Shown piece after piece: positions 56,473 to 64,000 of a DNA stretch of 64,000 nt (position 1 is its first letter; each line of letters begins with the position of its first letter). Made by a program: the position numbers and the translations under genes. The stretch spans positions 32,335,046-32,399,045 of the forward strand of contig CM067068.1 of the NCBI GenBank assembly GCA_033980235.1, given 5' to 3'. The stretch is from Diadema setosum (Eukaryota > Echinodermata > Echinoidea > Diadematoida > Diadematidae). Below the pieces are notes generated by a model, which saw only the letters and a list, made by a program, of their open reading frames with translations, made no database searches and was not told the origin of the DNA.

Positions 56473-57699
56473 TAGTCACTTGAAAAAACAACAACATAAT
56501 ATTGGTATTCGACACCATCACATGCACTTTCTATGCATGTCATCTTCGCGAAAAATGTTGATAGAGTCGAGACATATCCTATTTCATAGTCCTGTTACTC
56601 AGCTGAAGAATACAAACAGTAAGTTGTAATTGTGGATTAACAGAATTGTATTCACGGGAAAGAATCAATAAGATTAAGTGCATAATTTTGTCGTGGTGAC
56701 TTCCCCAACATGTACTTTTTCGAGGGTGATCAGATATACAAGGGTTGCAAAGCAAAGCAAAGCAAAGCAAAGCAAAACAACTTGAACAAAACAAGACAAA
56801 ACAAAAGACACCAATAAAAAAAAATAGGAGACCAACGTTGCCTGTTCCAGTGAGAAAGCAACTGTGTTCGGATTGCATGAACTCGGGAAAGGAATCGTCT
56901 GCCTCCCATCGGAAAATGTCACACATCCACAAACTTGCTTACTAACCCTTTCTGTGGCAGAGTCCAGTGTACATAAAATGTCACACTAAGGCCCTCTGAA
57001 CAAGAAATTAATGCGGCATGCTAAGAGTTAAAGACATTATTTTGGGTGAATATCTAATGCGATCAAATCAAAATAGAAAAAAAAAAAAGAACTAGGCACA
57101 TGAGAGGTATAGCTGGCCTCCTGTGTTGCCAATGGTGATCAGGATCATCAATTAATTTCTATAAAAAAAAAAAAAACATAATAGTAATAATCATGATTAT
57201 TACTCTCGAAAACAAAATAGATTGATTTTTTTTTTTGTCACCACATCAAAATCTCGTGATTTTCGAGCTTTTACTTTGATTTTGTAACCGGTCCTAAACA
57301 AAAGCGCTTCCAAAACCTCGGCACCGTGCTTTTGTCGTTGTTATTGTTGTTGCAGGTGCTATGCGATGTATTTAACAATACAAGTATTTAACAATTCAAG
57401 AATACTCTTTGTTCATGTTACATAAGCTGTTTTGCGGTTAGTGCAAGCCCATGTTGGATGTAGGCCTATAATGAATAGTGGCAGTTATGGATTACTTTTT
57501 TTTCTGACTTTTGGTGTTTTAAGTTGATTAAAAAGCCACATCTTGCTCTCAGACCGTAAAATAATCATTGCTATGCAGGAGCCAGCAAAAAAAGCAGGGA
57601 CAGACCTAGAGAAGCTATCGTAGCACTCCTTATGCAGCGCAATAATGTCGTTATAACCTAAGATAAACATTTTGTACATAAACCTGTACTATACGTAGT
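56473..57699. other. No supported gene
   Basis: AAAGC units (56745-56775), several A and T runs. Overlapping Ser/Phe-rich frames at 56579-56932 come from these simple repeats. Confidence 0.4.
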
Positions 57700-57975
57700 A
57701 TTATATATCCATACCAGGGTTCATAACTGAGCCCTTGTACATATGTATATAGTGTTTTCGTTTTAACAATGCCTTTTCTTTCATAGCTTTTTTGTCTGTA
57801 TTCCGTAGGGGGTCTACATTTTACAAGCAGTGATTCTTAGTAGTCCCTTCCACATTTGTGATTATATAAAAAAAAAAAATGCCACGATGTTTTGCTTATG
57901 ACTCTGTATATGTATGATAATAAATGTGGAATATAAATCAATTTCATTTCATTTCATTGCAAATAGATTTCATTT
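57700..57975 (+). mobile_element. LINE-like 3' UTR with TTTCA tail
   Basis: GGGGGTCTACATTTTACAAG then TAGTCCCTTCC, AATAAATGTGGAATATAAAT and about four TTTCA units (57938-57957), matching the layout of the other LINE 3' ends. Confidence 0.55.
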
Positions 57976-58148
57976 TATTTCAAATTTCATTACATTTCAT
58001 TTATTACCAAAGATGATTATAGAGCGCCATCTTTGGTTATAACCTTCTATTGGGTCCTATAATCCATGTAAACTACTTGACGATTGCTCCTTGATTGCAG
58101 CTGCCAATTTAATATGGCAGCAGTGGAACTGCACAAACCGCAATATTA

Positions 58149-58585
58149 GCCAGTTCGGAGTTAGCTCATGGGCACATTGGTACGAATGACCTTTCTTTTC
58201 TCTCAGTTGGTTAGGGGCACTTCACTCGTTTTCAGAGCGACATAATGCATAAGCTTTACGTAACAATTTATGGGATTCATCAATCCCGTTCAAACAAAGA
58301 ATAAACTTGCGTAGACCAGATGAGCAGAATGATCTGTCAATTCACAATTGAGAAAGCATCCATTTCATTATTTTGCAATGGATGTATTGACAATCTCTTT
58401 CTATTGATATTGCCAAATACCACTTTTGCTGACAGGTGGATGTGCTGGCAGGCGGCATTTATAAGGATTACATGAATAATCATTACATGACAGATGCTTA
58501 TCCCAGTAAATTTAAAAACCAACATGCCTGTTAGGTCCGAATGACCTTATTCCTGCTCATGCGCAAAGTGGAACTCCGAACTGGC
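58149..58585. mobile_element. PIF/Harbinger-like MITE, TTA target duplication
   Basis: The ends GCCAGTTCGGAGTT and AACTCCGAACTGGC are perfect 14-bp inverted repeats, each flanked by TTA (58146-58148 and 58586-58588). A TWA duplication is typical of PIF/Harbinger elements. CATGNGCA and GGTACGAATGACC blocks pair further in. It is 437 bp. Confidence 0.75.
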
Positions 58586-59948
58586 TTATTAGAATCAGTC
58601 GGAGTTCTGTTACGTCTATACAACTATTCTAACATCCATAGATCGCAATCCTCCCAGTAGAATTGAACATAATGATGTACAATTTGTAGTTGATATTTTT
58701 AGAGCGCCTTTTCCACTGGATACAAAGCGCCATGATATGTCATCCGTGGTCGCCATGGGAGTTAAGTTATTTATACACAAATTACCAGGCAGCGACAGTA
58801 CAAGTCCAGTGCAAATATTCGGGGAAATTATCGTTTACACTCAGAACACAACCTACAAAAAGCACGGAATGTTAGTAGGAGCAGGGAGGTGAGAAGAGAG
58901 CCTGTTTTTTGGCAGTCTGTACACTCCATGGCCTGCTTCGACTGGGGACGTAACAGAGATTCTCGCCCCCGCATGTATAACCATGGAGCTACCAATTAGC
59001 TCCATGGTATAACACATACATCTGCATAACAACAGGGAGGTGGGTTCCACCTCCCTGATAACAACAACCCGAGGGCTCCTGTTTCAACGATTGGACAAGG
59101 CAAAAGGAAGAGAGAACAGTAATGCATTCAGCTAACAGGTGCACCATGTGGATGAGGACATGGTGCTTAGGAGAACAAATACCAACGCACAAAACACCAT
59201 TCAAGAAGGTCTGCGCAATACACGTAGCCTACAGATAATGGTGGGCCAAGGCGTGCTACCAGAGGTATGACTAAATACCGCGCACTACTTTGTGTCAAGG
59301 CTCTTCATGGAGACAGCCCTCTCCTACCCCCTCTCCGGACATGATTTCCATGCTTGATACTTTAAGAAAAAAGATTACCAGACAAAATTCATGGAAATAA
59401 CTTGAAAGGTCAACTGCCACTTCTTATTAAGCACGCTGACTGTTTGTAATATGGAACGCAAGATATCAAACGTCGCATAGAGGTTACGTAATGGCTTCAT
59501 GACGAAGATTTCCTTCCCCCTTCCCTAAACTGCCACCCGATGGCGATTACAGGTCTGTAGGCCTACAGTACATCACATTAGGGCCATTTCCTCATCCATT
59601 CGAATGAAGATGCATATTATGAGTAGATAAATGTGCTCAGATACATTCTTAAAATCATAAACAAAAATGAAATTAAAAGATTATTGAATTTGGGGGGCAT
59701 AGATTATGGCCATCTGAAAATTCTTGAGACGTCGTCATAAAGAAGGTTTACAACAGCTCAACAAGACCACACTATTCCGTGATATTGACAACGCTTACGT
59801 AATAGAGCTCATTGTTTCGTATTGCAACTCATAAATCTATTTTCTTGGAAGCCTTTTCTTCATTCGCATGGCTATACACATCAATGGCAAGCCATAGCAC
59901 AGGGAAATAAGGTTGGGACTGTTGTAAAGACGATCATGCAGTGCGTTT

Positions 59949-59950
<2 letters not shown>
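58586..59950. other. No gene; LINE remnant and palindrome
   Basis: TTTTAGAGCGCCTTTTCCAC and AAAGCGCCATGATATG (58697-58742) resemble a minus-strand L2/CR1 3' end. The remainder is unannotated apart from the palindrome at 58981. Confidence 0.4.
58981..59007. repeat. Palindrome CCATGGAGCTA / TAGCTCCATGG (second copy)
   Basis: Eleven-base arms with a five-base spacer CCAAT, extended outward by TATAA-type sequence on both sides. Confidence 0.88.
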
Positions 59951-60038
<88 letters not shown>

Positions 60039-60080
60039 TGTTTGTGTTTGTGTGATGTCTATCTGTCTGTCTGTCTGTGC
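59951..60080. repeat. GT array followed by CTGT units
   Basis: About 100 bp of GT with one CGTGAG interruption, then GTTT and CTGT units. Confidence 0.95.
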
Positions 60081-60636
60081 ATACGTATATGTCAACATCA
60101 CAATTATAACCATTTATGTAATTATGCAGACTTGTAGCATCAATGGGGCCCCATGCTTTTATCATCGGCTTACCTAAAGGTTAACAAGTACGAGATTCTC
60201 ACTTCCCGAACCATGCACGATCATTGTGCAACGGCGTTGTGTCGTAACTTCCGGGAGTTTACCCTCGGCTGCCAGAGTTTTATTTGTCCTCAGCGCCTAC
60301 CAGTGATAACGTATTCTCATCACTCATTGTCACTTCCTCTTACTGCTTTTTAATAACAAATGACACCTCTTGTTTCTTACCAGAGAGGTGGGAAGACACC
60401 CCCATCTCCCCGTTCTTACATTTGATTTGATTTGATTTCATTTCATTTATTATTTACACCTTACCCCCACTTTGGAGCTAGTAGCTCCATGTCCCCACGG
60501 GTGCCTGGTACTAGTATATTAATGACATGGGACCGTTTTAGACAGCTACTCGAATATAATTTAGAATCCCATCTTCGTTTCGTATGTGTGTGCTGGAGCG
60601 TCGCAAGTTTCCCATACCGGTATAAACGCTCTTCCT
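60081..60636. other. No gene; TTTGA/TTTCA units and third palindrome
   Basis: TTTGA units turn into TTTCA (60421-60446). The palindrome TGGAGCTA-G-TAGCTCCA lies at 60473-60489. Confidence 0.55.
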
Positions 60637-60790
60637 GGGGGGCATTTCCTGAAGTCTTTTGTCAGATATTAATTTTCTGACAAACAGCTATAAGCTACTG
60701 AAATCCGTGCATCTGATTGGCTGAGTGAAAAACAATCCGACAAAACGCTTCATAAAATTTCAACTTTCCGTAACCACCTCCCCCCCCCCC
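60637..60790. mobile_element. MITE with GGGGCATTTC ends (copy 3)
   Basis: The left end GGGGGCATTTCCTGAAGTCT, inner CATCTGATTGGCTGAG and right ACGCTTCATAAAATTTC correspond to the 21117 copy. A C run follows at 60778-60790. The right terminus is eroded. Confidence 0.68.
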
Positions 60791-61091
60791 TAGATATAAA
60801 GGCTCTCAACTATTTACTCTGTATGTTTGGTTTTATACTACTTTCATATTGATTATAATGATATTTATTAATATATGCCTATACTTGTTTATTATCGACG
60901 CGCAATTGAGTTTCTCCTTCGATGGTTTAACAATTATTTCGCAGGCTGATTTATACATAGTCGCAGGAACTATGTTCGTATAATGAACGAAAACATAAAC
61001 AGAGAAGAGAATGTTACGGATTCCGTAAGAATTATGATTATCATTATCATCAGGTATTTGAAAAAAAAAGTACAGGACAGAAATGTGAGCT

Positions 61092-61481
61092 TTAAAGGGA
61101 TCTTACAGTTTTGGTTGAGACCTAATTTCAGGTTTCTAACATTTTTTGGTGAGATAATGAGAAACCTCTTAGGAAATATGAAAGAGCATGTAATTCTATG
61201 AGGAATTCAACGTTTATTTGAGGAAAATTGGTTTTGAAATGGCTGAGATATCCAAAAAACAGCGATTCTAATAAAGTGTGGGACCCACACTTTATTACGA
61301 TCGCTTAGTTTTACTTTGTTTTTGAACGTTTCGGTCATTCCAAACCCGATTTTCATCATATAAACTTTGAATTCCTCTTAAAATGGTATGCTCCGTAATA
61401 TATCATAAGTGTTTTCTTGGTATCTCACAAAAAGTTTAAAGCCCAATTCTCATGTCCACCAATACTGTACTATCCCTTTAA
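61092..61481. mobile_element. TTAA-bounded palindromic MITE (family 1, copy 4)
   Basis: From TTAAAGGGATCTTACAG to CTGTACTATCCCTTTAA, with GGCTGAGATATCCAAAAA as the left inner block. The complementary right block is more diverged than in copies 1 and 3. Confidence 0.82.
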
Positions 61482-61934
61482 AGCTGTATTTGTGGACTCA
61501 TATTCATTGTGATCAATATTAAAAAAAAATCGAATTGAGGAAAAATTTGGGAATGTCTAAATATAGGTGGAACTTGTTATCCATTAAAACACCTCTCATG
61601 CCACGACGCCTTTAGACAAACGAACAATAATACGCTCGGTGTTAGCAGCTGTTCTAATAGAATATTCAATGCACTACCAGAATGAGGGAATTCAAACTGG
61701 TTTCATTGTAATTATGTGGTATATTATGAATATACGTGTCGCTTATACAATGCTTAGCTGCTCTGTATATATGTCCCACAGGTGAAATAAGTGGGAAAGC
61801 TCATTATTGTTACTCTCTATATAAACTCTGTTTTTTATTGTTGTTTTGGGTTGGGTTTTTTTTTTTTTTTTTTTTTTTTTTTTGGGGGGGGGAGGGGTAC
61901 TGGTAGCGTTTTTGCATTGTCTTGTTTGTGTGCG

Positions 61935-61971
<37 letters not shown>

Positions 61972-62255
61972 CGCGCGCGTGCGTTGGGGGGAGGGAAGGA
62001 TGAGGTGTATTTTCTAGCTCAAGGCCTGACTAATTTTATCAGCTTACTGTAGCGCCCCCGGAATGTGTGAAGAAAGAGTCATTCTCAATGTACATGTGCC
62101 TAAACTTAATGATGTAATCTTCTTTTATATATAAGACAGTCGCATCAGTATCATGGTTGCCACTGAGCCAACCGGGACTGCATGTGATTTCAAAATCGGT
62201 AGAAGCATTTAGGTTCACTCATGACACGCAATAATCTACCAATCTACCAGTATAT
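61482..62255. other. No gene; T-G junction, GT and GC arrays
   Basis: A long T run into G (61856-61897), GT units (61928-61964) passing directly into GCGC units (61965-61979). The rest is unannotated. Confidence 0.5.
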
Positions 62256-62259
62256 GGGC

Positions 62260-62306
<47 letters not shown>
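62256..62306. repeat. TA array flanked by complementary ATGGGCCC-like sequence
   Basis: TA units (about 62262-62302) preceded by TATGGGCCCATATA, itself a perfect palindrome. Confidence 0.9.
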
Positions 62307-64000
62307 TATATATGAAAAGAAAAAGCAGGGTTCAGCTGTAATTTTACCAGAGAATCAAAAGGGAAAGTCCACCTATGAAAGTACGCCTGAAAGAGGAGGC
62401 TAAATGATACGTGACCGTCCAATTCTATTATATTTTTGTACATTATAGTTTTAAAGAGTTACCTTTAAGCTTTAAAATGATATAGATGTAACTTGTATAC
62501 ATTGGACCATTATAACCCATTCAAAAAGTGACTGAAATAAGAGGGAGTTAGTGGTGCAGTTCAATAGAAAAGGGTTAAGAGGATTTTAAGATTATTGGGT
62601 CACTCAGCCATGCTGTGCAGAAGTATCAATGAAACTATTTTTTACAATGAAAGCGGGGCCTGTCCTAAAATTCAAAGAAAAAGTTATGGTCCAGAAACAC
62701 TGCTAATATAAGCTCGATTTCAGTTTTGTTTTAAGTCGCTAATTTTTTTACCGTGTAGGTATAGAGAAATACTCTCCCAGGTAAGACAAAATTATAACAA
62801 CTAAGTCGTACAACCCGAATGACATATTTTGTTTCATTATACCTTGAATTCTACTAATCTGTGACTTTTGTTGGTTTTGATCTGGACTGTCTGAAATATT
62901 TATGGTTTTCCACAATGACTGAAAATTGCCATCAAACAAAACACCTGTTTCTCTCATTGTTCATATCAATATGTTTTCCTTGAGTTGCCGTCATGTAATT
63001 CGTAATATTCAACTAGAAAGAAAAAAAAAACATACACGCAATAAAAAAGAGACAAACATAATCAGAAAGACAAAACACAACTAACAGAGTAGACTAATTT
63101 TTTCTTTCTAATTAAGTGCTCGTTTTCAATATTGTATACAAGCAGAATTGAGGTTCATTGATAATGCACATGAATGCGAGTTCATGCACATGAGCTAAGC
63201 CTCTGTTATATGACAGAAATGTTGCTGGGGCTTGTTTGAACCTGCCAACAACACATGTATGCATGCAACAAAAACTGCATGGATTACAAGCGTTACAATT
63301 CAAATGAATACTTCAGGGACGGGTTTATTGAAAAGCTCATTATCACAATAATCGTGCGTATGAAAGCATATAGATACATAGAATATTTCAGCAATAATGA
63401 CATAGGTCTTGCCCTTTTTTTTTCTTGTCGAGAGTCATTCGTGACTTTTTTCTCTTTTACAGATACTAAAATTGCAGCATCACTCTCTTGCCTTTCACAA
63501 AATTTGACAAATCGTGTGACGACAAGTAATTACAGTCAGTGTAATTTGTTTTTGCTTTTTTTTAAAGCTCCTTGAGTTTCCTGCTGTTGTTTATTCAAAA
63601 TACAATGTAGATTGGCCTCTTTGCTGTACTTTATAGACTGACGAATAACAATACTTACAAAGTTCCGTTTAAGAAAGTCACAATAGATTATCTATTCAAG
63701 GCTTTCACTGCATGGTACATACCACTGTACAACATACCACATCTCTATATAGGAAACATCTTTGTGTGTTTTTGCGGGGCATAAAACAATAAAAAAGACA
63801 GTGCAGTATTGTATGATAATGTTAGTAACAACGATTTAGTAATGTTCATTAAGATTACCATCTAACTTTTTTTACAGACAAAATTACATAATTCTGCATT
63901 TAATTCATACATTATGCATCTGTTTGCCTATAATATGTACATGTAAATATCTTTGACATGCTGACAGTCACGTATACATGCGTACATTCGATAGATTATT
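62307..64000. other. No supported gene to the right edge
   Basis: AT-rich. Frames at 62748-62957, 63112-63303 and 63255-63575 show no recognisable domain. No RNA gene or terminal repeat seen. Confidence 0.35.

Overview
This is an AT-rich metazoan genomic window: one intron-containing nuclear gene, the last exon of a second related gene, and a very high load of transposon relics and microsatellites. The repeat types (a tRNA-derived SINE with an AAAC tail, L2/CR1-like LINE 3' ends, many foldback MITEs, long CA, TA and GATAAT arrays, long poly-G/poly-C runs) suggest a marine invertebrate, possibly an echinoderm or another invertebrate deuterostome. That placement is inference; no species-diagnostic gene is present.

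The only protein-coding genes I can support are UDP-glucuronosyltransferases (UGTs) in tandem on the + strand. A complete gene lies at 6090-10805 in four exons (876, 232, 220 and 286 nt). The splice phases join without a break into a 537-residue protein with signal peptide, catalytic His and Asp, UGT signature, C-terminal membrane anchor and a KxKxx-type tail. At 606-870 is the last exon of a preceding UGT gene whose other exons lie left of the window. It carries a 4-bp insertion that shifts the frame in the membrane anchor.

The two last exons sit inside a tandem segmental duplication: about 80-4460 is paralogous to about 9305-17870. The two copies differ mainly by later insertions. Copy A holds a tRNA-SINE (3131-3490) missing from the matching site in copy B. 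Copy B holds a 355-bp intronic insertion with a 7-bp target duplication (9453-9807), a 658-bp foldback element (10929-11586) and a MITE (about 16195-16400).

From 18 kb to the right end I find no convincing gene. The region holds a 1.79-kb non-autonomous hAT-like element with a perfect 8-bp target duplication (19849-21639), a near-perfect 1.25-kb palindrome (29161-30413), at least five copies of a TTAA-bounded palindromic MITE family, other TTAA-bounded foldback elements, several MITEs whose interiors consist of one short motif repeated many times, LINE 3' ends with short pentamer-to-heptamer tails, and SINE fragments.

Unusual patterns include recurrent poly(T)-poly(G) junctions of fixed polarity, three copies of a CATGGAGCTA/TAGCTCCATG palindrome, and hairpins bracketed on both sides by TA arrays.
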